A stretch of DNA of 64,000 bases from Lysobacter sp. MMG2 (GCF_016735495.2 NZ_JAERQY020000003.1:1-64000), one strand, 5' to 3'. Shown: positions 1-7,526, numbered from the stretch's first letter. Notes: a model not told the origin generated them from the letters alone. Made by a program: numbers and translations.

Positions 1-14
1 AATAAGCTCGTTCA
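1..14 (-). CDS. Start of an unknown gene, cut by the window edge
   Basis: Only the first codons are inside the window: ATG at 12-14 on the minus strand, reading M-N-E-L-I. A strong ribosome binding site AGAGGAG (complement of 22-28) lies 7 bases upstream of the ATG, which is what supports a real start here. The gene would continue the minus-strand array to the left. Nothing can be said about function. Confidence 0.5.
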
Positions 15-97
15 TGGTGGACTCCTCTAAGCCGCGACTGTGCTCGCAAACTCAGTCTGGCACTCGATGAGTGCGCTGGTGAGGAGGAGTCCATCCC

Positions 98-124
98 ATT
101 GCTAACGGCCAGGAGCGGACGTTC
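98..124 (-). repeat. Array repeat copy 1, right hairpin (P2) only
   Basis: The segment GCTAACGGCCAGGAGCGGAC is the P2 half of the array repeat. The left hairpin P1 is missing. The copy lies directly downstream of the gene ending at 129. Bases 29-97 hold no recognisable gene or P1 sequence. Confidence 0.7.
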
Positions 125-128
125 GCTC

Positions 129-428
129 TCAACTCAACACCAGATATACCTCTGTGCCCTGTGGCACCCGGTCTTTTGAGATCTCAGGCGGCAGGGCGAT
201 GGGAGCAGAAACTCGCTCCGGCCTTGGGCGCGACCCGTAGTTGACCATTTCGACACCTGCGATCTGAGTATCAATGCTTTCGCCGGTGGGCAAGATCAGG
301 CGGATCTTCGCGCCCATGCCAAAGGCAGGTAGATCGGGACTTACGGGAATGCCTGGAACAAGAACTGGGCCGGGGCGTCCTGACAGTTGAAATGCATGGT
401 CGACCTTGAAAAGGAACAAATTAGCCAT
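129..428 (-). CDS. Small beta-barrel-like hypothetical protein
   Basis: A 99-residue protein. Its pattern (an N-terminal FLFKVDHAF strand, a KIRLILPTGES strand, an IAGVEMV strand and a C-terminal VPQGTEVYLVL strand) resembles domain 2 of EF-Tu-type translational GTPases, a beta barrel that here stands alone; no GTPase domain is present. I chose the ATG at 426-428 because the 14 residues that could be read upstream (containing DPKRT) are translated array repeat. Role unknown. Seen: length and strand pattern. Inferred: the barrel fold. Confidence 0.65.
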   Translation of the reverse strand: MANLFLFKVDHAFQLSGRPGPVLVPGIPVSPDLPAFGMGAKIRLILPTGESIDTQIAGVEMVNYGSRPRPERVSAPIALPPEISKDRVPQGTEVYLVLS

Positions 429-437
429 GCCTTCAAG

Positions 438-490
438 CGTCCGCTTTGGGTCGTAAGCGGACGTTAGCACCGCCTGCGCGGGCCCGCCCC
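438..490 (-). repeat. Array repeat copy 2, left hairpin (P1) and spacer
   Basis: P1 at 438-463 has arms CGTCCGCTT and AAGCGGACG, followed by TTAGCACC and a GC-rich spacer. The P2 hairpin is absent, the sequence leaving the consensus near 490. The TTA of TTAGCACC is, on the minus strand, the TAA stop codon of the neighbouring gene. Confidence 0.8.
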
Positions 491-1069
491 AACTAGCGAG
501 GCGACCAGCCTTTCCTGCTGCCGGTTCGACTTATGGTGATCCGCCAGTGGTCGAAGCAACTCGGGATTGCTGACGCGAACCAGCTCGAATGTATCGCGGA
601 TGACGCGATCGATACGTGGCCCGCCTCCACCAAGAATGGCGGAAGCGAGCGCAGGGACGATCAGGGAGAGAAGCGCGGGATGCCCTGCGACGGCGTTGGC
701 GAGCGCTTGCAGCGCGTGAGCCCTACGCAGGTTGTGTGGTTCGGTCTCCGCGACATCGACAAGGAGGCGAGCCACCTGCGCCGCCCTCTCGGAAGAAAGG
801 TCTGCCAGCACACGCAGCGGCCAGGACGAGACGGTCACGATCCGATTTTGCTCACTCTGCTCCTTTGCGGCCGAGAATGCCGCTTCGAGGAGCTTGTAAC
901 GGATAGGACCGCTGGAAAACTCTGCTGCCCGCGCCAGAGCCTGGCATCGGTACCAGGGATGCCGTATGCGGTGAGCGACTTCCGCTGCAGCCTTCGGGTC
1001 ATCTGAAGCCATTTCCCACACGCGTGAGCGCGCCAGCACGCCATCCCTGATGATCGACAACTCGCTCAT
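464..1069 (-). CDS. Helical-repeat hypothetical protein
   Basis: A 201-residue soluble protein made almost wholly of predicted helices (for example residues reading YRCQALARAAEF and RRAHALQALANAVAG), suggesting a HEAT or TPR-like solenoid; no catalytic motif is visible. The start chosen is the ATG at 1067-1069 (MSELSII), because the longer frame upstream runs through a translated copy of the array repeat. The last residues (PRRRC) and the stop are encoded by repeat copy 2, so the C-terminal tail is repeat-derived. Function unknown. Confidence 0.6.
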   Translation of the reverse strand: MSELSIIRDGVLARSRVWEMASDDPKAAAEVAHRIRHPWYRCQALARAAEFSSGPIRYKLLEAAFSAAKEQSEQNRIVTVSSWPLRVLADLSSERAAQVARLLVDVAETEPHNLRRAHALQALANAVAGHPALLSLIVPALASAILGGGGPRIDRVIRDTFELVRVSNPELLRPLADHHKSNRQQERLVASLVGAGPRRRC

Positions 1070-1100
1070 GAAGACGTCATCGCGAAAGTGGAAGGACTCG

Positions 1101-1188
1101 AATGTCCGCTTTGGGTCGAAAGCGGACATTAGCACCGGACTCACCGCGTCTCCGCGCCAAATGTCCGCCATCGGCCACGAGCGGACGC
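1101..1188 (-). repeat. Array repeat copy 3, complete
   Basis: P1 at 1101-1130 is a perfect match to the consensus hairpin and is followed by AGCACC. P2 at 1160-1188 reads AATGTCCGCCATCGGCC and then AGCGGACG. The copy lies between the gene starting at 1069 and the one ending at 1216. Confidence 0.9.
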
Positions 1189-1215
1189 TCGCTGTCGTTG
1201 GGATAGCTCAAGCCC

Positions 1216-2190
1216 CTAGCCGGGTCCTCGCGCGAGGGCTCGACAAATCAGGTGATCAAGTAGCGCCGGAAATGAAATGCCCGCGTGAAAAGCGCCCTCG
1301 GGATAGAGACTTGTCGCGGTCATCCCAGGAAGCGAGTTGAGCTCTAAGAGGAAGATCCCTCCCCGCTCATCTACCAAGAAGTCTGACCGGGAAAGATCGC
1401 GGCAATCGAGCGCGCGATGCGCGCGGACCGCGACGGACATCAGTTCCGCAAGCACTTCAGTGGACAATCTGGCCGGAAGGATGTGGTCACTGAGCCCCGG
1501 CGTGTACCGGTGCTCGAAGTCATACCAAGAGCCCGCGGGCGTTGCTACCTCGACTGGAGCAAACGCATAGCTTCCGTCTAGAGTGTCCAACACTCCGACA
1601 GTCACTTCCATACCGACAATGCGGCGTTCAACCATAAGATCTCTGCCGTAGAGCTGTGCGTCCGCGATTGCAGCTTCAAGATCCGCGACTGACGAACAAA
1701 ACGTGACCCCAAGCCCAGAGCCTTCGCTAGATGGTTTAGCAACCAGATTAACTCCGAGCGCCCTTACGATATCTTCGGCAGCTCGCAACTCGTTCTTCAG
1801 CGCGCCCCCTTCGATAACCGGGAGCCCAGCGTCGCGAAACACGAGTTTTGCCAAGGGCTTTTGCATCGCCAGCTTGCTTGCCAGAACTCCGCTACCTACA
1901 TACGGAATGCATAGGACCTCCATTGCGCCTTGGAACGTGCCGTCCTCGCCAGGTCCACCATGCATTACCGGAAACACAACATCGGGCACGAATTCAATCA
2001 ACGCAGACATGACTGAGTGCCCATACTCGAAGAGTTCCATGACGTGCCCCAAACTTGCTAATGCATCCAAAACCTGCCGGCTGGAGGCGCGCGACACATT
2101 GGCTTCCGGCGACGGCCCACCGCAAACGACGGCGACCCTGAGAGCACGCGGATGCATGAGGATCGCTTCGCGGGAGATCTGTGGCTTCAT
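1216..2190 (-). CDS. D-alanine--D-alanine ligase family protein
   Basis: A 324-residue ATP-grasp enzyme of the Ddl/Van family, which joins D-Ala to D-Ala (or to D-Lac or D-Ser) for peptidoglycan. Visible family motifs in order: HGGPGEDG near residue 79, YVGSGVLASKLAMQK near 96, KPSSEGSGLGV near 150, the SRSDF motif near 268, and ELNSLPGMTATS near 282, which holds the metal-binding Asn. All main ATP-grasp elements are present, so it looks active. Length is close to the usual 300-370. ATG at 2190 or at 2157 (MHPRALRV) are both possible; neither has a strong ribosome binding site. It stands alone between repeats, away from the mur/fts cluster where the housekeeping ddl normally lies, so it is probably an accessory copy. 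Substrate at the second site cannot be read from sequence. Confidence 0.85.
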   Translation of the reverse strand: MKPQISREAILMHPRALRVAVVCGGPSPEANVSRASSRQVLDALASLGHVMELFEYGHSVMSALIEFVPDVVFPVMHGGPGEDGTFQGAMEVLCIPYVGSGVLASKLAMQKPLAKLVFRDAGLPVIEGGALKNELRAAEDIVRALGVNLVAKPSSEGSGLGVTFCSSVADLEAAIADAQLYGRDLMVERRIVGMEVTVGVLDTLDGSYAFAPVEVATPAGSWYDFEHRYTPGLSDHILPARLSTEVLAELMSVAVRAHRALDCRDLSRSDFLVDERGGIFLLELNSLPGMTATSLYPEGAFHAGISFPALLDHLICRALARGPG

Positions 2191-2229
2191 GAGTGCTCAA
2201 TTGGAGGTGTTTGTTGGTCCGGCATCGCC

Positions 2230-2270
2230 CATGTCGGCTTTGGGTCGAAAGCGGCCAAAAGCGGACATTG
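2230..2270 (-). repeat. Array repeat copy 4, P1/P2 hybrid
   Basis: The segment begins as P1 (ATGTCGGCTTTGGGTCGAAA) and ends as P2 (CCAAAAGCGGACATT), lacking the TTAGCACC and spacer. It looks like a deletion by recombination or slippage between the two halves. Confidence 0.75.
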
Positions 2271-2284
2271 GACGACGAACCAGC

Positions 2285-2680
2285 CTAGCCCCCAACGGCT
2301 TGGCCGGATGCACTATCCGGGTGGCTGCGAAGGACGAACCCGTCGTCATTTGCGTTCGGCGAGCAATCGATGACGTACGTCGCATCGGCCTGAACAGTAA
2401 ACCGAAACGTGGGAAATGCATCGAGGTAGATCCGACCGCCGGGTCTTCCGCATTCAAGGTCAGCGATGTAAGTGCCCGGCCTTAGCGATATCTGGTCAGC
2501 TGGATCGATGTCCTGAGAACGGACCATATGTTTGGAGTGTATGGACCGCAGTACCACGGCTGGCTCCCCGGAGGGCAACCGAGCAACCCGCACAAGCGCG
2601 TGGCCAGCAGGCGCAGGCTGGTTCACGAGGGCCAACGAGCAGCCAGAAAGCATCAACGCGATAGCTGCGCTCGCCCGCAT
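2285..2680 (-). CDS. Small putative lipoprotein
   Basis: A 131-residue protein that begins with a lipoprotein signal: MRASAAIALMLSGC, with lipobox LSGC and the lipidated Cys at residue 14. The rest is a beta-rich domain (RPGTYIADLECG, FRFTVQADATYVI) with two further cysteines, reminiscent of DUF2846-like lipoproteins, though the family is not certain. The ATG at 2678-2680 was preferred over a GTG nine bases upstream because it starts exactly at the signal peptide. Likely held in the outer or inner membrane facing the periplasm. Function unknown. Confidence 0.7.
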   Translation of the reverse strand: MRASAAIALMLSGCSLALVNQPAPAGHALVRVARLPSGEPAVVLRSIHSKHMVRSQDIDPADQISLRPGTYIADLECGRPGGRIYLDAFPTFRFTVQADATYVIDCSPNANDDGFVLRSHPDSASGQAVGG

Positions 2681-2720
2681 GGCGTTCACCGTTGGAGGTT
2701 GGTGATATGGCTCACCTTGA

Positions 2721-2808
2721 ACGACCGCTTTGGGTCGGAAGCGGACATTAGCACCAGTCCGACCGCCCCGCCCGGCCCAATGTCCGCTATAGGCCAGAAG
2801 CGGACATT
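2721..2808 (-). repeat. Array repeat copy 5, complete
   Basis: P1 at 2721-2749 (left arm degraded to ACGACCGCTT), then AGCACC, a GC spacer, and P2 at 2779-2808 around ATAGGCC with perfect arms. Confidence 0.9.
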
Positions 2809-2824
2809 GGTATCTGAAGAACTG

Positions 2825-3085
2825 TCAGGTCTGTTGTGCTTCGTCACCGGGCGCGTCCATAAAAGCCTGCCACTCCCCCATGTGATAGCTCTCTGCGTTG
2901 AAGAGCAGGCAGTATCGGCCCTCATGCTTGCCGACCATGCTGATGCATGCGTGAGTATCGCCATAATCCAATGAGATCCGGACCTCCATATCTTGATCCT
3001 CAAAGGTCTGCAGCTCACTAATCAGCTGCCTGATGGTCTTGCCACGAGTGACCCACGCTGGGATCGCGTGCTTCGGTTCATCCAT
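2825..3085 (-). CDS. Small hypothetical protein
   Basis: An 86-residue soluble protein starting MDEPKHAIPAWV, preceded by a good ribosome binding site (AGGAG, 7 bases upstream), which makes it one of the best-supported small genes here. The segment MEVRISLDYGDTHACIS suggests a short beta-alpha fold. It sits tightly between repeat copies 5 and 6. Family and function not recognised. Confidence 0.7.
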   Translation of the reverse strand: MDEPKHAIPAWVTRGKTIRQLISELQTFEDQDMEVRISLDYGDTHACISMVGKHEGRYCLLFNAESYHMGEWQAFMDAPGDEAQQT

Positions 3086-3155
3086 CTTCTGCTCCTGAGC
3101 TTCAGCTTCGTGGGCCTAATTCGTCCAGGAGTGGCACTCCACGGAACCCGATCCG

Positions 3156-3245
3156 AATGTCCGCTTCGGGTCGAAAGCGGACATTAGCACCCCGGCGGCC
3201 GGGCCAGCCCGGTCGAACGTCCGCTATCGGCCAGAAGCGGACACT
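3156..3245 (-). repeat. Array repeat copy 6, complete
   Basis: P1 at 3156-3185 with loop CGGGTCG, AGCACC, a GC spacer and P2 at 3216-3245 around ATCGGCC. The CTA within P2 gives the TAG stop codon of the gene ending at 3224. Confidence 0.9.
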
Positions 3246-3754
3246 CGTTGGTACGCCGGTAGCTCGACGACAACGACCGTAGAGGGTCCAACCTGCATCG
3301 CCTTGTTCATTGCGAATACTTCGAGAGGCACGGACCTTCCACCAGACTCGAACCCGAATCTGAAACGCATCGTCGCGCCATCCTCGCTGATCGTCTTCGA
3401 GGAAATCGGGATGTTCGGAAACGAAAGAAATGGGGCCTGCGTGTCCGGGGAACGGAAAACGAATCCCAGGTCCGCGACCGAGAAGACGCTTCCTTCCGGT
3501 ACCGATACCTCGATGAAGGCATACGTGTACGAGTCGCATCGCCCCGGAACGTCAGACTTTGGATTCTCGACAGACGCAACGCGAACGAGGGGCCTCGGCA
3601 CAGGTTCCCAAGGCGGTGACAGCTCGCGCTCCTGTGTTCCGGGTTTACCTGGCTCATACCCAACAAAGCCGCCCACGATCGAACACGCCCCCGCCGGCGG
3701 CGCAAGAAGGACGGCCATGAGGCCCACTGCCGCGAAACGAGTCCAGTCCCACAT
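3224..3754 (-). CDS. Exported hypothetical protein
   Basis: A 176-residue protein with an N-terminal signal peptide (MWDWTRFAAVGLMAVLLA, cleavage probably after PAGA, leaving a Cys at the new N-terminus that could also be a lipobox). The mature part is beta-rich with a long proline- and charge-rich linker. I started at the ATG at 3752-3754, directly before the signal peptide. The C-terminus (SASGR and stop) is read from array repeat copy 6. Probably periplasmic or membrane-anchored; function unknown. Confidence 0.65.
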   Translation of the reverse strand: MWDWTRFAAVGLMAVLLAPPAGACSIVGGFVGYEPGKPGTQERELSPPWEPVPRPLVRVASVENPKSDVPGRCDSYTYAFIEVSVPEGSVFSVADLGFVFRSPDTQAPFLSFPNIPISSKTISEDGATMRFRFGFESGGRSVPLEVFAMNKAMQVGPSTVVVVELPAYQRVSASGR

Positions 3755-3795
3755 CAAATGAACCTCATCCCTTAGTTCCTGGTTGGCCTGCACCC

Positions 3796-3825
3796 AATGT
3801 CCGCTATCGGCCCCAAGCGAATATT
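3796..3825 (-). repeat. Array repeat copy 7, right hairpin only
   Basis: P2 reads AATGTCCGCTATCGGCCCC with a degraded second arm AAGCGAATATT. No P1 is present in this gap. Confidence 0.8.
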
Positions 3826-3837
3826 CGACACCACGAC

Positions 3838-4260
3838 CTACTCACACCGCTCGGCGTGGTTGATCTGATTGATGAGTTCAGGCCGGCTATGCACCGGGGA
3901 AGCAGGCAAATGTACCGTCGGAGGGTTCCGTGTGAACCGAATCAGGACGGGCAGCATCCTCGAACCCCGCGCAAGGATCTCGCATTCTGGTTCCGTTGAT
4001 TCGCCAAGATAGTGTCCAGCCAGGGCAGCCAGCGCCTCGTCGCCTGACACGGAGGTGTCTTTCACGAGTAACTCCAGCGCACGATTGGCGTGCAAGTTGG
4101 CGCGTTTATCACTCGCCCCCGCGCGAAGGGCCGTCAAGGCATCGCTGAAACGGGTGACGTGTCGCTGTGCGTCGGGGCTGAGGACGCTTGGCGGAGCGGC
4201 CGCCGTAATGCTTGCAGCAAACAGTGCCGTGATCCCCAAGACGCATGCGGCGAATCTCAT
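3838..4260 (-). CDS. Exported hypothetical protein
   Basis: A 140-residue protein with a clear signal peptide (MRFAACVLGITALFAASITAAA, cut near residue 22) and a helical mature domain (SDALTALRAGAS, ALAALAGHYLGE) with two Cys near the end that could form a disulfide. ATG at 4258-4260. Likely periplasmic. Alone in its module between repeat copies 7 and 8. Function unknown. Confidence 0.65.
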   Translation of the reverse strand: MRFAACVLGITALFAASITAAAPPSVLSPDAQRHVTRFSDALTALRAGASDKRANLHANRALELLVKDTSVSGDEALAALAGHYLGESTEPECEILARGSRMLPVLIRFTRNPPTVHLPASPVHSRPELINQINHAERCE

Positions 4261-4311
4261 CTTACCCCTCCCCTATCGGGCCATTCGCGATCCTTGCTAC
4301 CCGTCGCGCCG

Positions 4312-4348
4312 GATGTCTGCTTTGGGTCGGCAGCGGACATTAGCACCG
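4312..4348 (-). repeat. Array repeat copy 8, left hairpin only
   Basis: P1 at 4312-4341 with arms GATGTCTGCTT and CAGCGGACATT, followed by AGCACC. The position where P2 would lie holds unrelated sequence up to 4385. Confidence 0.8.
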
Positions 4349-4385
4349 CTCCGACCATTCCCACGTCCTGCCGCACGTCGCGCGG

Positions 4386-4829
4386 CTATGGCTTTCGCCA
4401 GAACGCCCACCATGGGCGGTTCGACCGTTTAGCCTCGTAGAAGGAAGAAGGACACAGCACGGCCCACCGCCCATCCTGCTCCGACATAAAGATTCGTTGG
4501 GAATAGGTGGCCCCATCGGCCCTGCGCCCCGCTTCGGTCACGATGTGGAACTTGCCGGCATGGTGTTCGACCGCAGCCACACGCGAGATCACGCCGTCGA
4601 AATCTGGCGGAGTGGCCTGCTTCCATTTGGCTTCCAGCACCTCGGCCAGTTGCGAAAGCGTCGTTTCGTCGAACGCCTCGCCGGCCCCTTCCCAGGTCAT
4701 ATGGAGGGCCATCAGTTCGGCCTCGTGCCGGAAGTCACGGCATCGCAGGGCCGAGTCCATGTCCTTGTCGCGATATGCCTGTTCCAACGCGTGCAGGGCC
4801 TTCTGGGGCGAGGAAAGTTCGAACTCCAT
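4386..4829 (-). CDS. Hypothetical protein, possibly NTF2-like
   Basis: A 147-residue soluble protein. It starts with a helix (SPQKALHALEQAYRDKDMDSA) and ends with beta strands (SQRIFMSEQDGRWAVL), the order seen in NTF2/SnoaL-like folds, but the match is weak. Ribosome binding site GGAAG lies 7 bases before the ATG at 4827-4829. It shares one module with the gene that starts at 5391; the 55-base gap between them has no repeat, so the two may be co-transcribed, with this gene second. Confidence 0.6.
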   Translation of the reverse strand: MEFELSSPQKALHALEQAYRDKDMDSALRCRDFRHEAELMALHMTWEGAGEAFDETTLSQLAEVLEAKWKQATPPDFDGVISRVAAVEHHAGKFHIVTEAGRRADGATYSQRIFMSEQDGRWAVLCPSSFYEAKRSNRPWWAFWRKP

Positions 4830-4884
4830 GTCTTGGCTTCCTTGCTGTTGAACGATGCTTCACGTTTTGAAGGTGGTGATTGAT

Positions 4885-5391
4885 CTAAGGGTGCGACAAC
4901 AACCATGGCGGAAACGCGGCTGCTACCTTCTCCGAAGCGTGCTCGAACGACAGTCCGATTTCGTTGTCCGTGACTGGCACCCCGAGTAGCATCGTCACCG
5001 GAGAGCCATGCGAAACCGCAACATGCGTGCCGGACGGAACGAAGGCCATGTGCCGGTACGGGCTTCGCGCGTTGTGCCTGACGACGTCCTCGCAGACAAG
5101 GGGCCAGTCATCGGTTGAGCGTTCGTTCAACCAGTAGACCGAACTCACGAGGGCATTCGGAAGCCAGCGGGGCTGTCCGCACGCGGCAAGTTCGTACCGA
5201 CCGGATGGCAGGTCAAGGCGCCTGTCACAAACCCCCACCGTCGTATACAGACGCGAGCGCTCCGGACCAAACTGCGCCACCAGCACTGGGCGGCGCCCAT
5301 ATTCGTCGCGGTACGCCGCCGCGCTGAAATGGCCAGTAGCGCGCGTGCGCAGGTGACTCACCAGTTCCTTGTGATGTGCTGCCGGCTCCAC
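4885..5391 (-). CDS. Hypothetical protein, perhaps SUFU-domain-like
   Basis: A 168-residue soluble protein. Starts at GTG (5389-5391) with GAGGAA 6 bases upstream. Features such as DLPSGRYELAACG, SSVYWLNERS, and the C-terminal TMLLGVPVTDNEI followed by a helix recall bacterial suppressor-of-fused (SUFU) domain proteins, which are often found as immunity-type proteins; this family call is tentative. First gene of a two-gene module bounded by repeat copies 8 and 9. Confidence 0.6.
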   Translation of the reverse strand: MEPAAHHKELVSHLRTRATGHFSAAAYRDEYGRRPVLVAQFGPERSRLYTTVGVCDRRLDLPSGRYELAACGQPRWLPNALVSSVYWLNERSTDDWPLVCEDVVRHNARSPYRHMAFVPSGTHVAVSHGSPVTMLLGVPVTDNEIGLSFEHASEKVAAAFPPWLLSHP

Positions 5392-5431
5392 GCGTTCCTC
5401 GCTGCTTCCTTGTGATGCGACAACCCGGCTT

Positions 5432-5519
5432 CGTCCGCTTCGGGTCGGAAGCGGACCTTAGCACCGAGTTCCCGCCTCAGCCCTGCCCCAATGCCCGCTA
5501 TCGGCCAGAAGCGGACATT
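5432..5519 (-). repeat. Array repeat copy 9, complete
   Basis: P1 at 5432-5459 (CGTCCGCTT arm, loop CGGGTCG), CTTAGCACC, spacer, P2 at 5490-5519 around ATCGGCC with right arm AGAAGCGGACATT. Confidence 0.9.
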
Positions 5520-5558
5520 CAATCTACGCGTGAGGACGCGAAACGCTGCGCCTTGGCC

Positions 5559-5846
5559 TCATTTCAAGCTCGTGATGGGGAGATTCCAAAGATCCCACGC
5601 GATCTTTCTACCAAGTTCCTTGTTGCCCGCCTCAAACGCGCCAAACATCGCTTCTAGCTGACGTTGCACACGCTCTTCTTCTTCGTTGTTTCGCAAATGC
5701 GGTCGGACCCTTGTCCAGAGCGTCTGAATCTCACTCTTATGAATATCATAGGTAGTCGGCAACCAATCCGGATACTCGTCGGGGGCATCCGTGGTGGCTA
5801 GGGAGATCAATCCGGCCAGATCACCTAGCAGTTCAGATAGCGACAT
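5559..5846 (-). CDS. Small acidic hypothetical protein
   Basis: A 95-residue helical protein starting MSLSELLGDLAG, with GGAG 7 bases upstream of the ATG at 5844-5846. It contains a central acidic helix (NNEEEERVQRQLEAMF). It follows the membrane protein starting at 6478 with a 59-base gap and no repeat, so the two form one module. Function unknown; pairing of a small acidic protein with a membrane protein would fit many two-gene systems but there is no direct sign of one. Confidence 0.6.
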   Translation of the reverse strand: MSLSELLGDLAGLISLATTDAPDEYPDWLPTTYDIHKSEIQTLWTRVRPHLRNNEEEERVQRQLEAMFGAFEAGNKELGRKIAWDLWNLPITSLK

Positions 5847-5905
5847 AAGGAAGCTCCAGTCTGGCGCCAAACAATCTACTGAGCGGGGTCGGTTCGCATG
5901 AACTG

Positions 5906-6478
5906 TTAGCCATCGCCGACACACTTGATGTCAGAGATATACACGCCAAACTGGCCGTCCAAATAGTGCAGCTGACACAGGCGGGTTACCTTGGGACACA
6001 GGCTACCGCGTCCAGCGACTTTCCACTCCTCACCAGATGGAAGACGGAAGAGAGACCAGGCTCCTCTCACCTTGTCTCGCCCTGAATACATGCAGGTTGC
6101 TGAAGTGGAGGACTTGTCCGTTGAGAGCAGGGCCGTTGGATAGCTCGGCGCGCTCACAAGCACTGCTGCAATGAAGCTGCCAAGGAGAGCCGATGCTGCA
6201 GGAAACACCAAAACCGCCTTCGCGACTTGCCCGCGCTCGCCATGACTCCAGGCTGACGCGATCCAACGAAAGCCTCGCGGCTCGCGATCAGACCCCATCC
6301 ACAGGGCAGAAGCCACGAGCAATCCAATGAATGTGAGGGCGGAACAACCGATGCTCAGGTTGAAGAAGGTTTGCGGCGCCGGCACATAGGGAGTCGACGC
6401 ACTTACAACCAACACCGACACCATCACGCCGAAGGTGCCCAGTATCAAAAGCGGTGGATTATGGCCGCGTTGCATCAT
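5906..6478 (-). CDS. Membrane protein of unknown function
   Basis: A 190-residue protein with three likely membrane segments: residues about 10-30 (LLILGTFGVMVSVLVVSAST), 38-60 (LSIGCSALTFIGLLVASALW), and 88-110 (AKAVLVFPAASALLGSFIAAVLV). The C-terminal part, with four cysteines, would then lie outside the bilayer. Start at ATG 6476-6478 with AGGTGG upstream. It shares its module with the small protein starting at 5846. Confidence 0.6.
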   Translation of the reverse strand: MMQRGHNPPLLILGTFGVMVSVLVVSASTPYVPAPQTFFNLSIGCSALTFIGLLVASALWMGSDREPRGFRWIASAWSHGERGQVAKAVLVFPAASALLGSFIAAVLVSAPSYPTALLSTDKSSTSATCMYSGRDKVRGAWSLFRLPSGEEWKVAGRGSLCPKVTRLCQLHYLDGQFGVYISDIKCVGDG

Positions 6479-6573
6479 CGGACCACCTACCTGGCAGACG
6501 GGTGCTGCGCAGCAGTTCGCCACGCCTGGCAGAACCTGATCTGTGCCGTAACCTCCTCATCTACGGCCTCCCT

Positions 6574-6660
6574 ATGGACCGCTACGGGTCGAAACCGGAC
6601 ATTTTCACCGCCGACGCGGGTCCGGCTCGCGGACCGTCCGCGATCGGCCAAAAAGCGGAC
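6574..6660 (-). repeat. Array repeat copy 10, complete but diverged
   Basis: P1 at 6574-6603 (ATGGACCGCTACGGGTCG, right arm AAACCGGACATT), then TTCACC in place of AGCACC, and P2 at about 6633-6660 around ATCGGCC. More mismatches than in other copies, so it is probably older. Confidence 0.85.
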
Positions 6661-6673
6661 GCTCCTCCGCCCC

Positions 6674-7489
6674 TTAACCCCGATCTGGCAGGTGGCCGGA
6701 TTGGGTCAGCACATCTCGCGACTTGCGCATGAAATTCCCTTGGATCGAGGCAGGGAACTGCTGGAGGAAGCGAGTGTAGATGCCCTTCGCCTCGGCGCCT
6801 CGCCCCATGTTTACGTAGGTCACCACGCTTACGTACACGAGGCGTTCGGTCATGGTTCGATCACCCGCGACGCGCCGCAAGAGATCGAGCGTCTTCTCTG
6901 CATTCCGGAAGTCGTCGTTCGCCGCGTACGCGAATGCCAGAAACTGAAGACCTTCTACCTCATGAAGTTGCGAATCGGCGAACTGAAGATCAGCCAATGC
7001 TGAGGCGCATTTGCCTTTGATGCAGTCTTCTGCACCCCCAATCAAGCGGGTGTAAGGACTGTCCGGAAATCTCGCCCGCGCGTCGGCTGCCACGATGCCC
7101 CGCTCTTCCCTCCGACTGAACGTTCTGTAGAGGCTCCAGTAAAGAGCAGAAAGGCGCTTCGGCTCCGTCTGCGGGTCATTGCTCGCAATGCCCTGAAGCA
7201 GTGAAATCGCCTGATCGGGATCCCCTGTGTTCGTCGAGTAGACCGCGAGCTGGAAGTCGCGCTCGAAAGACCTTTTGCACTCATCTCGAAGCGCTGCCAC
7301 CTTCCTCGAAAGGTCTGCTGAAGGGCCTCCAGCAATGAGCCCCGTGTTTCCTTTAGCCACCTCTGATAGAAGCGAATCGCAGTTACTAGCTCGGCGCTCG
7401 GCCGAACAAGACGGCATGGTTGAAAGCGCCATCGCCATGAGAAGGCATTTGGCTGACAGCATTGACCTGTGATTCGATGCAGAAGTCAT
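6674..7489 (-). CDS. TPR-like lipoprotein or exported protein
   Basis: A 271-residue protein. After a short N-terminus it has a hydrophobic signal (residues about 11-27) that ends in TMPSC, an acceptable lipobox. The mature region consists of paired helices (FQLAVYSTNTGDPDQAISLL, LQFLAFAYAANDDFRNAEKT, YVSVVTYVNMGRGAEAKGIY) typical of tetratricopeptide or Sel1-like repeats, so it probably binds a partner protein in the periplasm. ATG at 7487-7489 was chosen because the frame upstream is Arg-rich and uncharacteristic. Function unknown. Confidence 0.65.
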   Translation of the reverse strand: MTSASNHRSMLSAKCLLMAMALSTMPSCSAERRASNCDSLLSEVAKGNTGLIAGGPSADLSRKVAALRDECKRSFERDFQLAVYSTNTGDPDQAISLLQGIASNDPQTEPKRLSALYWSLYRTFSRREERGIVAADARARFPDSPYTRLIGGAEDCIKGKCASALADLQFADSQLHEVEGLQFLAFAYAANDDFRNAEKTLDLLRRVAGDRTMTERLVYVSVVTYVNMGRGAEAKGIYTRFLQQFPASIQGNFMRKSRDVLTQSGHLPDRG

Positions 7490-7505
7490 CCGTTCCCTCG
7501 AACTA

Positions 7506-7526
7506 GAGATAGTCGATCTCAGCACC
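7506..7526 (-). repeat. Possible degenerate repeat remnant
   Basis: This gap, unlike most, lacks a clear repeat copy. It does hold a small hairpin GAGAT-AGTCG-ATCTC followed by AGCACC, the same layout as P1 plus AGCACC but with another stem sequence. It may be a decayed copy or chance. Confidence 0.25.

Noticed and set aside
438-463. TTAGCAC next to P1 as a standard attC R' box
   Set aside because: The consensus is GTTRRRY; here the motif is (A/C/G)TTAGCAC, and no complementary RYYYAAC box is found at the proper distance in most copies. Kept only as part of the array hypothesis.
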